NCBI GenBank assembly: GCA_903897145.1
Contig: CAIUAN010000038.1
Location: 186,001-250,000 of the forward strand
Reading direction: 5' to 3'
Source: an uncultured Bacteroidia bacterium
GTDB taxonomy: Bacteria > Bacteroidota > Bacteroidia > Bacteroidales > Prolixibacteraceae
DNA: 64,000 nt
In this document: positions 8,944 to 18,004 of the stretch, piece by piece
Position numbering within the stretch: position 1 is the stretch's first letter
How the letters are laid out: every line of letters starts with the position of its first letter
Notes under the pieces: model-generated
What the model saw: only the letters and a program-made list of their open reading frames with translations
Told to the model about the DNA's origin: nothing
Database searches by the model: none
Translations under genes and position numbers: made by a program

Positions 8944-10293
8944 TTAGAATTTAAACTTAGGAGGCTTGACTACAGCTACTGGTTGCTTTTTCTTAACTCC
9001 AAACTTAGGATTACGCTGACCAGGTCCACCTAGATTAATCTTTTTATTCTTAACCTTTTTCTCATGGTATGCACCTTGTGATTCTTTAATTGCACTACCA
9101 GAGGAGTAATAAGTCTTATCAAATAAATTAGTTGGATTCTCCTCTTCAGTTAAAAAATTAGAGATTATTAAGTCCTCAGGCAATTGCTGTTCAGGAACCT
9201 CCCAGTTCATCATTGCCTCAGCCTCATGAAGTGCCTCGAGCTCCTTTGGAGTAACAAAAGATAGCGCTGCTCCTTCCTTGTCAGCTCTACCAGTTCGACC
9301 AATACGATTGATGTAATCGCCTGGTGTCTCAGCCATTTCAAAATTTATAACATGTGAGATATTGCTGATATCTAATCCGCGCGCAACAAGATCAGTGGTT
9401 ACAAGAATCCTGTAGATACCATCTTCAAAATATTTAAGTGCATTAATTCGAAAATTCTGTGACTTATTCGAATGAAGCACTCCTACCTTTCCATCAAATT
9501 TCGACTGAATCAGTTCAAACAAACGATCTGCTGTTTTCTTTGTATTTACAAAGACTAAAACCCGATTGAAATCTTGATCTTCTGAAAGAAGCAATTCCAA
9601 TAAATTCACTTTAGTCTGATAGTTAGGAACCTTGTATATCCATTGTGAGATCTTTGCCACTGGAGTGCCATGAGGCTCTACTTCAATGCGGATAGTATTC
9701 GAAAAGAAATCAGTGATTAATCGATCAACATCTTCTGTAAGTGTAGCACTAAACATTAAGTTTTGACGTTTAGGCGCTATGATTTCCATCAGACTGATAA
9801 GTTGAGGTCTAAAGCCAAGGTTAAGCATCTCATCAACTTCATCGATCACCAGTTTTTGTATCGATTTAAGCCGAAGTAATCCGGTCATTGCAAGGTCAAC
9901 CAAGCGCCCAGGTGTGGCAACTAAGACATCAAGACCTTCATACAACTGTTCCTTTTGATTATTGATATTTATCCCGCCATAAACCCCTACAACCCTTACC
10001 GACATATAAGTTGTTAGTTTAGCTATTTCCTCCACCACCTGAAGGACTAATTCGCGCGTTGGAACTAGAATTAATATTCGAGGATCCTTTTGCTTAGAAA
10101 AAGTATACTGTCTTAAGATAGGAAGCAGATAAGCCAAAGTCTTGCCTGTTCCTGTTTGTGCAATACCAATAACATCCTTACCCGACATAACCACCGGAAA
10201 TGCCTTTTGCTGAATCGGCGTTGGGTTTGTAAACTCCAAATCTGCCAAGGCCTTTAACAAGGCACCATTTAAATTTAATTCTTCAAAAACCAC
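8944..10293 (-). CDS. DEAD-box ATP-dependent RNA helicase (RhlE-like)
   Basis: A 449-residue helicase with all superfamily II motifs: Q motif (FTNPTPIQQKAF), Walker A AQTGTGKT at residues 45-52, Ia VPTREL, Ib TPGRL, motif II VIDEVDEML, motif III FSATL, motif V TTDLVARGLDI and motif VI INRIGRTGRADKEG. Motif II reads DEVD rather than the canonical DEAD, a conservative change compatible with ATP hydrolysis. The C-terminal tail (about 400-449) is basic, with Lys/Gly-rich segments for non-specific RNA contact. Likely roles are ribosome assembly or RNA turnover. Cold regulation cannot be read from the upstream region. Confidence 0.93.
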   Translation of the reverse strand: MVFEELNLNGALLKALADLEFTNPTPIQQKAFPVVMSGKDVIGIAQTGTGKTLAYLLPILRQYTFSKQKDPRILILVPTRELVLQVVEEIAKLTTYMSVRVVGVYGGININNQKEQLYEGLDVLVATPGRLVDLAMTGLLRLKSIQKLVIDEVDEMLNLGFRPQLISLMEIIAPKRQNLMFSATLTEDVDRLITDFFSNTIRIEVEPHGTPVAKISQWIYKVPNYQTKVNLLELLLSEDQDFNRVLVFVNTKKTADRLFELIQSKFDGKVGVLHSNKSQNFRINALKYFEDGIYRILVTTDLVARGLDISNISHVINFEMAETPGDYINRIGRTGRADKEGAALSFVTPKELEALHEAEAMMNWEVPEQQLPEDLIISNFLTEEENPTNLFDKTYYSSGSAIKESQGAYHEKKVKNKKINLGGPGQRNPKFGVKKKQPVAVVKPPKFKF

Positions 10294-10410
10294 CTAGACT
10301 ATTTTTAGTTGGGACAAAGGTACATCGATTTGAGCAGAAGACGATCATGGTGTTTACACGAAAAGTCGGTGATAAGAAACAGAATGGCTACCAACAATAG
10401 AATGTGCAAT

Positions 10411-10459
10411 AAAATAAGGGTTTTTAGCAAACTTAAAGCTTGCTAAAAACCCTTATTTT
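10411..10459 (-). terminator. Intrinsic terminator after the small basic gene
   Basis: A 20-bp perfect inverted repeat (10411-10430 with 10440-10459, core AAGGGTTTTTAGCAA) and a 9-base loop. Each side ends in TTTT, so it could act on both strands. It lies 76 bases after the stop of the small minus-strand gene at 10536-10643 and before the helicase start, which fits termination of that small transcript. Confidence 0.75.
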
Positions 10460-10535
10460 AAATCACTTAAACCAAATCTATTCAGATGCAAAAAGCATTA
10501 AAACAGAGCAAAAACCAAAAGAGAATGAATTAAGA

Positions 10536-10643
10536 CTATCGTTTAGAATCCCGTTTTGCCTTTTTTTCAGCACGTTTTTCTTTCAGATTTTTCTCCGGTT
10601 CTTTTTTGTTCTTATCCTTGGTTGGGCTTTTCTCTTTACTCAT
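10536..10643 (-). CDS. Small Lys/Arg/Glu-rich protein, 35 residues
   Basis: A short frame from ATG (10641-10643) to TAG (10536-10538) encodes 35 residues beginning MSKEKSPTKDKNKKEPEK and ending LKEKRAEKKAKRDSKR. It is almost entirely charged, with no hydrophobic core, so it is expected to be disordered and possibly nucleic-acid or ribosome associated. I recall very similar tiny proteins with an LKEKRAxKKAKR ending in other Bacteroidota, which supports a real gene, but I cannot search. It sits alone between the helicase start and the lactonase gene and has its own strong terminator. Function unknown. The remainder of the 463-base gap (10294-10756) shows nothing else clear. Confidence 0.6.
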   Translation of the reverse strand: MSKEKSPTKDKNKKEPEKNLKEKRAEKKAKRDSKR

Positions 10644-10756
10644 ATCCGTAATTTTTAAAATGACACTCAACGATTACTCATCAAAAATAATAAATATTGA
10701 GTTAAAATACCATTTTAAAATGCAACTTTGAAATATCCTAAGTAAAAAATTATCAC

Positions 10757-11707
10757 ATGAAGATTTCAAGCTGTTCCAGAGCCTCTCATACAAGCTATTC
10801 AAATAAAGCATCATTAACTCTCGGATTATTTTTAATTTTAATCTTCAGCACCTATTTTGTTGCCGAAGCGAAACCTAAAGTAAAAGCATTATTCGCCAAA
10901 GGATCAATACCTAAAAAACTTGCAGGGGGATTTCAGTTTGCTGAAGGTCCTTCGTGCGATAAAGATGGAAATATTTTCTTCACAGATCAGAATAGAAACA
11001 AAATCTTCAAATGGTCAACGCACAATAAACTCACACTTTTCGGCGAAAACTTCGGAAGAGCAAATGGGACCTACTTCAACAAAGACGGAGCATTAATAAC
11101 CTGTTCAGACGAGAAAAACGAACTCTGGTCGATTACACCAAGTGGCCTTGCTACAGTACTCATTCGCGATTTTGAAGGAAAGAAGCTCAATGGGCCCAAT
11201 GATTTATGGATAGCCCCAAACGGAGGAATCTATCTTACGGATCCTTTTTATAAAAGACCATGGTGGGATCATGAAAAATCGGAACAGCAAGGCGAGTATG
11301 TCTATTACCTAGCGCCCAATGCTAATAGGCTGATTAAGGTTATAGACGACTTGGTCCAACCGAATGGAATCGTTGGAACACCTGATGGTAAATATTTATA
11401 TATTTCTGATATTCGAAGTAAAAAAACATGGAGGTATCAGATAGGATCTGAAGGCCAATTAACCGACAAGCATCTATTCGCAGAAAAAGGGTCAGATGGC
11501 ATGACAATTGACAAAAATGGCAATATTTATTTAACTGGACGCGGAGTTACTGTGCTCAATTCAGATGGCGTAGAGATCGCAAACATTGCAACCCCTGAAA
11601 GTTGGACAACAAACATCTGCTTTGGAGGCAAAGATCGTCGCTTGCTTTTTATTACGGCGGTCAAATCGGTTTATGGCGTAAGGATGAAGGTCAAGGGAGT
11701 GGAATAA
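10757..11707 (+). CDS. SMP-30/gluconolactonase-like secreted beta-propeller protein
   Basis: The 316-residue product has an N-terminal signal (core LTLGLFLILIFSTYFV, cleavage near AEA) preceded by a long polar n-region. The rest is an SMP-30/gluconolaconase/LRE-like six-bladed propeller: FAEGPSCDKDGNIFFTDQN, LNGPNDLWIAPNGGIYLTD, PNGIVGTPDGKYLYISD and MTIDKNGNIYLTG repeat at about 45-residue spacing. Conserved metal-ligand positions are consistent with the Glu in AEGP and the Asn/Asp in GPNDL and DGMTID. Such enzymes hydrolyse sugar lactones such as gluconolactone. Its plus-strand neighbours also handle sugars, which fits periplasmic carbohydrate catabolism. The substrate is not determined. 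Confidence 0.85.
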   Translation: MKISSCSRASHTSYSNKASLTLGLFLILIFSTYFVAEAKPKVKALFAKGSIPKKLAGGFQFAEGPSCDKDGNIFFTDQNRNKIFKWSTHNKLTLFGENFGRANGTYFNKDGALITCSDEKNELWSITPSGLATVLIRDFEGKKLNGPNDLWIAPNGGIYLTDPFYKRPWWDHEKSEQQGEYVYYLAPNANRLIKVIDDLVQPNGIVGTPDGKYLYISDIRSKKTWRYQIGSEGQLTDKHLFAEKGSDGMTIDKNGNIYLTGRGVTVLNSDGVEIANIATPESWTTNICFGGKDRRLLFITAVKSVYGVRMKVKGVE

Positions 11708-11932
11708 ATTAAAATTACGAATGAACGACATATGAAGTACCAAAGGAAATGTTAACCATTAAAAATCAAGTTTTAAAAACACCAGAAAAGCAGAATCAAG
11801 TCATAAAAAACAAGGGTTTTAAAAGTAAAGGTAGACGCATTGAATTCAGACATATTGTAAAATATTTATTATTTTTGTATTTCGTAATTCTAAAAAAGAA
11901 TATCTACAGACATTGAACATACAAAGGCTCAC
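11708..11932. other. AT-rich intergenic region with a weak promoter candidate
   Basis: A 225-base gap before the NagB-LmbE gene. The only recognisable element is TATTTTTG at 11870-11877, matching the -7 TAnnTTTG pattern, without a properly spaced -33 TTG. No hairpin terminator for the lactonase gene was found. Confidence 0.3.
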
Positions 11933-13918
11933 ATGAATCTCTCTAACAAACTTCAAAGTAAAAATCCTATTTTCGACGGCTCGTCGACATTTCTCCCGAC
12001 AAATCTGACTCAAAGGGATATGTTAACAAAATACGAGAAAATTCCCACTTATATTTTCTCGGAGAGCTCAAAGGCAACCATCGCTGTAGCAGCAGAGATC
12101 GCTGAACTCATCAACGAGAAAAATAAAGCAGGCGCTAAATGTGTACTTGGTTTGTGCACAGGATCAACACAAATAGGGATATACGCGGAACTTGTTCGCT
12201 TGCACAAGCAAGAGGGGTTAAGCTTTGCTAATGTGATCACGTTCAATATCGACGAGTATTATTCGATATCGCCAAATGACTTCCAAAGTTACAACCAGTA
12301 CATGAGGAATCATTTATTCAATCATATCGATATTAAACCTGAAAACATACATATACCAGATGGGACTATTATTTTAGAAGAGGTTCACGATTATTGCAGA
12401 GAATACGAAAAAATGATTGCCGATGCTGGAGGTATTGACTTAATGATTCTTGGAATTGGAAGAACTGGGCACATTGGATTCAACGAGCCAGGATCTGGCC
12501 GGAACACACACACACGCATCATCACTCTTGACATTGAGACTCGCCAAGAAGATGCAAACCAATTTCAAGGCATATCTAATGTACCAAGAAGAGCAATAAC
12601 AATAGGAATAGACACTATTCTAAACGCTCGTAAAATAATCCTGAGTGCATTTGGCGAATACAAGGCCAAGGCTATTCAGCAAGCCATCGAAGAAGAGTTA
12701 GATACACTAATTCCAGCTTCCTGCATTCAATTGCATTCTAATGCTAAATTCATCTTAGATAGTTCCGCTTCAACCCACCTAGTGCGGGTTAAAACACCAT
12801 GGCTTTTAGATAGCTTAGACTGGACCGATGAACGTCTTGTGAGGAAAGCAGTATTATGGCTTTGCAAACAGACCAATAAACCGGTCTTAAAACTGACAGT
12901 AAAAGACTATAACGATTATGGTCTAAGCGACTTAAAGGCCACATATACTGAACAATACAAGTTAAACATAAAGATATTTAACGACTTACAGCACACCATT
13001 ACGGGATGGCCAGGTGGTAAACCAGGCGTAGAAGATACATTTAGACCTGAGCGAGCTGAACCAGCTCAAAAGCGGATAGTCATCTTCAGTCCGCATCCCG
13101 ATGATGATGTAATATCCATGGGTGGAACATTACTTCGACTGGTGGAGCAAGGACATGAAGTTCACGTTGCTTATCAGGTATCTGGTAATTTTGCGGTGTC
13201 TGATGAATACGTTACCCGTTTTCTAGATTTTCACCATGAATACATCGAATATTACGATTATAACAACTCAATAGCCAAAGAGCAGGAGCTGAAAGTTCTC
13301 TCATTTATTAAAGATAAAAAAGAGAACATGCTTGATATTCCTGAGCTAAGGAAGGTAAAAGGACTTATAAGAAGAATGGAAGCTAGATCTGCACTGCGGT
13401 ATTTCGGTATTCCAGAACAAAACATACACTTCCTGGATCTTCCATTTTATGAAACAGGCAAGAAAGAGAAGAGTCCTGTGGGAGAAAAGGATGTCAAGAT
13501 TATTATTAATTTCTTAGACCAAATAGAACCTCATCAAATCTTTGCTGCTGGTGATCTTGCAGATCCACATGGAACACATAAAGTGTGCTTAGATGCGATA
13601 CTGATTGCCTTAGAAGAGAGCAAGCAAAAAGAGTGGATGAAAAATTGTTGGCTTTGGCTTTATAGAGGAGCATGGGCAGAATGGGAAGCAGACGAAATTG
13701 AGATGGCGGTGCCCATTAGTCCAGTTGAGTTAAGCAGAAAGCGTGAAGCAATTCTTAGACATCAATCTCAGAAGGAAGGGGCTATGTTTATGGGTGAAGA
13801 TGATCGTGAATTCTGGGAGCGTGCAGAACAGCGAAATAGAGCGACTGCTCAACTTTACGACAAGCTAGGAATGGCTGAATATGAGGCAATGGAAGCATTC
13901 GTAAAGTACTATCCTTGA
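11933..13918 (+). CDS. nagB: Glucosamine-6-phosphate deaminase fused to a LmbE/PIG-L-type deacetylase domain
   Basis: A 661-residue two-domain protein. The NagB domain (about residues 35-280) shows CVLGLCTGSTQIGIYAELV, NIDEYYSISPND and the active-site lid LGIGRTGHIGFNEPGS; it converts glucosamine-6-phosphate to fructose-6-phosphate and ammonia. The C-terminal PIG-L/LmbE domain (about 380-560) carries the zinc motif HPDDD at residues 388-392, the later conserved FLDLPFYETGK, and DPHGTHKVC, which supplies the third metal-binding His. This long architecture is common in Bacteroidota. The second domain may act as an N-acetylglucosamine-type deacetylase upstream of the deaminase, which is inference. 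It overlaps the next gene by four bases. Confidence 0.93.
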   Translation: MNLSNKLQSKNPIFDGSSTFLPTNLTQRDMLTKYEKIPTYIFSESSKATIAVAAEIAELINEKNKAGAKCVLGLCTGSTQIGIYAELVRLHKQEGLSFANVITFNIDEYYSISPNDFQSYNQYMRNHLFNHIDIKPENIHIPDGTIILEEVHDYCREYEKMIADAGGIDLMILGIGRTGHIGFNEPGSGRNTHTRIITLDIETRQEDANQFQGISNVPRRAITIGIDTILNARKIILSAFGEYKAKAIQQAIEEELDTLIPASCIQLHSNAKFILDSSASTHLVRVKTPWLLDSLDWTDERLVRKAVLWLCKQTNKPVLKLTVKDYNDYGLSDLKATYTEQYKLNIKIFNDLQHTITGWPGGKPGVEDTFRPERAEPAQKRIVIFSPHPDDDVISMGGTLLRLVEQGHEVHVAYQVSGNFAVSDEYVTRFLDFHHEYIEYYDYNNSIAKEQELKVLSFIKDKKENMLDIPELRKVKGLIRRMEARSALRYFGIPEQNIHFLDLPFYETGKKEKSPVGEKDVKIIINFLDQIEPHQIFAAGDLADPHGTHKVCLDAILIALEESKQKEWMKNCWLWLYRGAWAEWEADEIEMAVPISPVELSRKREAILRHQSQKEGAMFMGEDDREFWERAEQRNRATAQLYDKLGMAEYEAMEAFVKYYP

Positions 13919-15654
13919 AAATAATAGCTATTCGTGACAGAGATAAAATCGTCAGCCATTTAAGGACGAATCATTGTTTCAATTCAAACAACAAACAAAA
14001 GATTTTTTTGCTTAGAAACTGCTTACTAAGCTTGGGATTACTCATTATATCGATGGTAGTTGCTCCGGCTTACGGGGCTACCAATCCAGTTAAGAAGGAA
14101 TTTCGCGGTGTTTGGATTGCAACAGTTAACAATTTAGACTGGCCCTCAGTACCTGGGCTTTCAGTGGAAGTTCAAAAGAGAGAACTCACCGAATTAATTG
14201 AAAAGATTGAGAAACTAAATCTGAATGCGGTCTTTCTTCAAATCAGACCAACCTCAGATGCTCTATACGAGTCTGATACTGAGCCATGGTCGTATTTCCT
14301 AACCGGAAAACAAGGCAGACCTATGACCCCTGAATTTGACCCATTAGCTTTTGCGATTGAACTTTGTCATTCAAAAAATATTGAGCTACATGCTTGGTTC
14401 AATCCATTTAGAGTTCGAAACTCAAGCCATTTCAAACTCAACCCCTTAAATTTCGCAAGTAAACACCCACTTTACATCAGAGATTACGACCATAAACAGT
14501 TTCTTGATCCAGGAATTCCGCAAGTGCGAAAACACATCATCAGCGTGATTATGGAGGTAGTCCGAAAATACAATATCGATGCAGTACACCTGGATGATTA
14601 TTTTTATCCCTATCCAGCAAATGGGTTAAAATTTCCTGATCTAAAAACTTTTCATCAATATGGCAAAGGATATTACCCTAAAAAACTTAATGATTGGAGA
14701 CGAGAGAACATAAATATTTTCATCTCCGACCTTCACGATAGCATTAAAGCGATAAAGCCTAAATTAAGACTTGGAATTAGTCCTTTTGGAATTTGGAGAA
14801 ATAAGAAAGATGATGCAAATGGCTCGCCTGGCACTAAAGGATTAACCTCGTATGATGATCTCTATGCCGACGTTTACAAATGGCTTTCAAAGGATTGGAT
14901 AGATTATGTTATCCCTCAACTATATTGGGAACAAGGGAATCGTTTTGGCGATTTTGAGACCATGGTAAAATGGTGGAGTTCTCATAGCTTCGGAAAACAA
15001 CTAATTATTGGTCAGGCATTGTATAAGTCTACTGGACCAGCAAATATCTTTTTAAATCCAACCGAGATCAGTGATCAGATAAAAATCCTTAGAAAATCCG
15101 AGCAAGTTGGAGGCTTTGCTCTTTACAGTGCCACTCATTTATCAAAACTTTCGACAACTGCACATGATGAATTAGCAGCTTTATTAATGCCGCCTCCGGT
15201 TGAACAACCAATCGCGACTGTAAGTGCTATTATGAATAATGAAGTTCAATCAGTCTCAAAGGCTAGCCCATTTGAACTTATTAAAGCCAGCAGGCATGCT
15301 ATCTCAGACAGTATAACTAAGCGATTCACCTTACCTGCAAGTCAAGGACTACCTATTCCAGAGCAAATATTTGTAACTAAAATTAAAGAAGGATGGGAAC
15401 TGAACTGGAGTGCAAATAAAGTCACACAGGGCCAGAAATTGAGATACTCAGTACTAATTTTTGAGAAAGTCGATAATGGATACAGGCAAAAAATCTTAAC
15501 TACGACCAAAGAAAATCATTATTCCATAGTTCGAGATTCGATCAACAGACCATCAAAAGCCTATTTCGGGATTTTCACCTCACAGCAATCAGATGGCCGA
15601 AGCGAGATCTCAAAACCCTTTAGAATTCGAGGCAAAAGAGTCATCTTTCATTAA
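13915..15654 (+). CDS. Secreted glycosyl-hydrolase-like 10 family protein (GHL10/DUF187)
   Basis: The 579-residue frame starts with TTG at 13915, which overlaps the preceding TGA (TTGA), a usual coupling arrangement; a second TTG at 14008 would give a shorter and more typical signal peptide (LRNCLLSLGLLIISMVVAPAYGA). The mature domain opens with EFRGVWIATVNNLDWPSVPG and continues with HAWFNPFRVRN, VDAVHLDDYFYPYP-like AVHLDDYFYPYP and PQLYWEQGN, characteristic of the GHL10 (PF02638) TIM-barrel. Such proteins are proposed peptidoglycan or cell-wall glycan hydrolases in the periplasm. The C-terminal about 100 residues resemble a beta-sandwich. Coupling to the NagB-LmbE gene suggests it releases amino sugars from wall or dietary glycans for the cytoplasmic enzyme. 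Confidence 0.87.
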   Translation: MKIIAIRDRDKIVSHLRTNHCFNSNNKQKIFLLRNCLLSLGLLIISMVVAPAYGATNPVKKEFRGVWIATVNNLDWPSVPGLSVEVQKRELTELIEKIEKLNLNAVFLQIRPTSDALYESDTEPWSYFLTGKQGRPMTPEFDPLAFAIELCHSKNIELHAWFNPFRVRNSSHFKLNPLNFASKHPLYIRDYDHKQFLDPGIPQVRKHIISVIMEVVRKYNIDAVHLDDYFYPYPANGLKFPDLKTFHQYGKGYYPKKLNDWRRENINIFISDLHDSIKAIKPKLRLGISPFGIWRNKKDDANGSPGTKGLTSYDDLYADVYKWLSKDWIDYVIPQLYWEQGNRFGDFETMVKWWSSHSFGKQLIIGQALYKSTGPANIFLNPTEISDQIKILRKSEQVGGFALYSATHLSKLSTTAHDELAALLMPPPVEQPIATVSAIMNNEVQSVSKASPFELIKASRHAISDSITKRFTLPASQGLPIPEQIFVTKIKEGWELNWSANKVTQGQKLRYSVLIFEKVDNGYRQKILTTTKENHYSIVRDSINRPSKAYFGIFTSQQSDGRSEISKPFRIRGKRVIFH

Positions 15655-15697
15655 AAAAATGAATCCATCAAATTTAATTTGATGGATTCATTTTTTT
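15653..15697. terminator. Bidirectional intrinsic terminator
   Basis: A long inverted repeat with core TGAATCCATCAAATT, apex near 15675, with A-run on the left and T7 on the right. It lies between two convergent genes (stops at 15654 and 15696) and should end both transcripts. Confidence 0.88.
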
Positions 15698-17816
15698 AAT
15701 GACCTTCTCCATTTTTAAGATTTGGCTTAGTCCGCCAACTTGCATCGGGACCAAAGCGGGTATGTTGAGCTGAATGATTTAGTTTATCATATTCGGGATA
15801 GTGATAGATCATTCGATTCGTAACCAAGAACAAAACACTTGAAAGCACGAGAGCTCCAACAGCTTTCATCCAAAGCTTTTTATAGATAGGCTTATAGTCT
15901 TCCTCTTCTAGAATTTCCACATGATCTTTCTCCTTTGGTAGCAGCAGCACTAAAACAGTTGCAATTATAGCATGAACAAAGATCACCCATTCTGTTAAAA
16001 GCCGACTAGGCCCCCAGCCCGTTAGAGCGCGTTCAAAATTAGCGACCACCATAATCCAGAGTAGGATTAGGAAAATAAGCTGCCCTTTGGCAAGAGAGCT
16101 TTTAGGTATTATTGGCAGTGGCGTTTTGTAATGTCGGACAACAATAATGATAGATGCCAATGTTAAAAGAAGCCAAGTTAGTGTAAACCAATTCTCAGGA
16201 GTCAGACTTACAAAATCGGTCCCTGGCAATTTGCCAAGATAAGGAGCATTCCATAAAGCAGGAGACACCTCGATTTTTCCATCCGGATGCGTGGTGGTTT
16301 GAGTCCATACACTAGGTTTTAAATCTTCACTCCAAACGGTTACATTCTTCACCATATTTAAATAGGTCAAACCCATCAAGATAAGGAGTACTGCGAAGGC
16401 CCTTGTCCAACGATCTTTTTTTAACACGGCAGGTTTCTCCTCATCGTTGTGAATTTTTACTCGAGAAGCAATAAAGGCAAGTGCAACAGCAATAGCTATA
16501 CCATTCACAAACCCGTAACTCTGTTCAAGGAAGCTATGCCAATTTTGACCTTGCCATTTGCTCCATGCAGTGGTGATTGCACTAAACTCAGGTGTATTGG
16601 GAAGAATTCCTGTATAACCAAGAATTCGAGAACTTCCAAAAGAAAGCATCAAATGTTTTACCCATTGCATACCCGCAAAGCCGAGGCCTCCAATAATTCC
16701 ACTTATCAATGAAGCGATCGCCACGGGCTTCAGATTATTTCGCCACATCCAAAGGCTGGTGCCAGTAAAGACACCTATTATTCCCGCCCAGTCGTCTGAG
16801 CGAGGAGGCGTCATACGAATTCCACCATATTCGGCAAAGAAATTTCCGCCAAGAACAGGCAAAGCCAAAAAGGATATCAACCAGCCACCTGCCATATAAA
16901 CGAACAAGGAGGATCCATGCTTAAATTTTCCGTAAAGTGCGAAATATACCGTAACTCCAACTACTAAACCAATCAACCAACCAATATGCTGAGGATAATC
17001 ACCAAACCACTGAGGCCAATTGTTTAGAAAATTAGAAGAATCAAATGCCGGCTTTCCAGTTGCCGGGTTTAAATAGGTTGGATCTCCTTGAGGATAAGTC
17101 AAGGCAGAAGCGAGCTTTGTATCAAGACCAATAGATCGGAGCAAGAGTTGAATTACCCAGCCCATGAATGCTCCAGTAGCTGCAAATAATGGAAGTCGTA
17201 ATCTATCTCGGTCTCCCTTTCGTTGATACAAATCATAGGTACAACATCCTATCAAAGCGAAAAAGGCAGGCAAGTAATAGGCATCAAACCAGTATAGTGG
17301 ATTTTTATGACGAAAGGTATTCGTGTCGAAACCAGCATTAGGCTGCAGCCAGCGAGCAACAGGATCTTCAATTAGATCAAGTACAATATAAGCGCCAACA
17401 ATAAATAGAAATGGTTTAAATATTGCCACCAATCTCTCACGCGAGGCAACGGCTGCAAAAGCAGTCCCTGCTCCACCAAGGGCAGCCCACATAAACCCGA
17501 TCAAAAAAACAGCCAGATAGCCATACCATTGAGTGATGGCATGTCCGCTCTCAGTATAGGATAGCACTTGCATATACGATTGCGAAGCACCAAAGCCCCA
17601 TCCAAGGGCACCAAAGAAGGCAAAATAAGGGATTCGATTACGCCAGTCTTCGCGACCAGACAAAAGTGCGACTGTAATTGCAGCAAGGCATCCAGCAAAC
17701 TCTGCACCATATTCATGACCGAAATTACCTCGAATACCCCAGCCAATAGAAAGTGAAACTGCTATCAAATAAATGGACCCCAGTTTCCAACCCGGATTTA
17801 GTTTAGTAGTAAGCAT
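15696..17816 (-). CDS. Large multi-pass membrane protein of unknown function
   Basis: A 706-residue protein with about 14 hydrophobic segments. I do not assign a function. Visible landmarks are the glycine-rich first segments (SIGWGIRGNFGHEYGAEFAG at about 24-43), several Trp/Gly-rich turns, a mid-protein segment (GGNFFAEYGGIRMTPPRSDD, about 325-344) that weakly echoes the first landmark, and a soluble polar C-terminal tail ending TRFGPDASWRTKPNLKNGEGH. The conserved charged residues inside or next to membrane segments (R, H, E, Y) hint at transport or membrane catalysis. It stands alone between terminators, convergent with the GHL10 gene and downstream of amt. I recall similar unannotated proteins in other Bacteroidota. 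A substrate cannot be proposed. Confidence 0.75.
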   Translation of the reverse strand: MLTTKLNPGWKLGSIYLIAVSLSIGWGIRGNFGHEYGAEFAGCLAAITVALLSGREDWRNRIPYFAFFGALGWGFGASQSYMQVLSYTESGHAITQWYGYLAVFLIGFMWAALGGAGTAFAAVASRERLVAIFKPFLFIVGAYIVLDLIEDPVARWLQPNAGFDTNTFRHKNPLYWFDAYYLPAFFALIGCCTYDLYQRKGDRDRLRLPLFAATGAFMGWVIQLLLRSIGLDTKLASALTYPQGDPTYLNPATGKPAFDSSNFLNNWPQWFGDYPQHIGWLIGLVVGVTVYFALYGKFKHGSSLFVYMAGGWLISFLALPVLGGNFFAEYGGIRMTPPRSDDWAGIIGVFTGTSLWMWRNNLKPVAIASLISGIIGGLGFAGMQWVKHLMLSFGSSRILGYTGILPNTPEFSAITTAWSKWQGQNWHSFLEQSYGFVNGIAIAVALAFIASRVKIHNDEEKPAVLKKDRWTRAFAVLLILMGLTYLNMVKNVTVWSEDLKPSVWTQTTTHPDGKIEVSPALWNAPYLGKLPGTDFVSLTPENWFTLTWLLLTLASIIIVVRHYKTPLPIIPKSSLAKGQLIFLILLWIMVVANFERALTGWGPSRLLTEWVIFVHAIIATVLVLLLPKEKDHVEILEEEDYKPIYKKLWMKAVGALVLSSVLFLVTNRMIYHYPEYDKLNHSAQHTRFGPDASWRTKPNLKNGEGH

Positions 17817-17951
17817 GATGTTAGGAATGATTAGTTTTTCGCTTATTGAGTTAATTTGGGTCCAAAGTAGTAAATTACTAATAAAAAATAATCACGTTCA
17901 TTGAAAAAACCTTTCAAATGCAAGTTTGTTGATCAGACCGTTGTAAATGAA

Positions 17952-17985
17952 AAAAGGGAGCTGAATAAATTCGGCTCCCTTTTCT
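17952..17985 (-). terminator. Intrinsic terminator of amt operon
   Basis: AAAAGGGAGC (17952-17961) pairs with GCTCCCTTTT (17974-17983), extended inward by ATTCG/TGAAT with one G-T wobble. On the minus strand the right side continues in T residues. It is 20 bases after the amt stop. Confidence 0.85.
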
Positions 17986-18004
17986 TGAAATAATATCTAA
18001 TTAA

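Noticed and set aside
8944-10293. Motif II DEVD in the helicase as a sign of inactivation.
   Set aside because: The catalytic Asp-Glu and final Asp are intact and all other motifs are present; Ala to Val is conservative.
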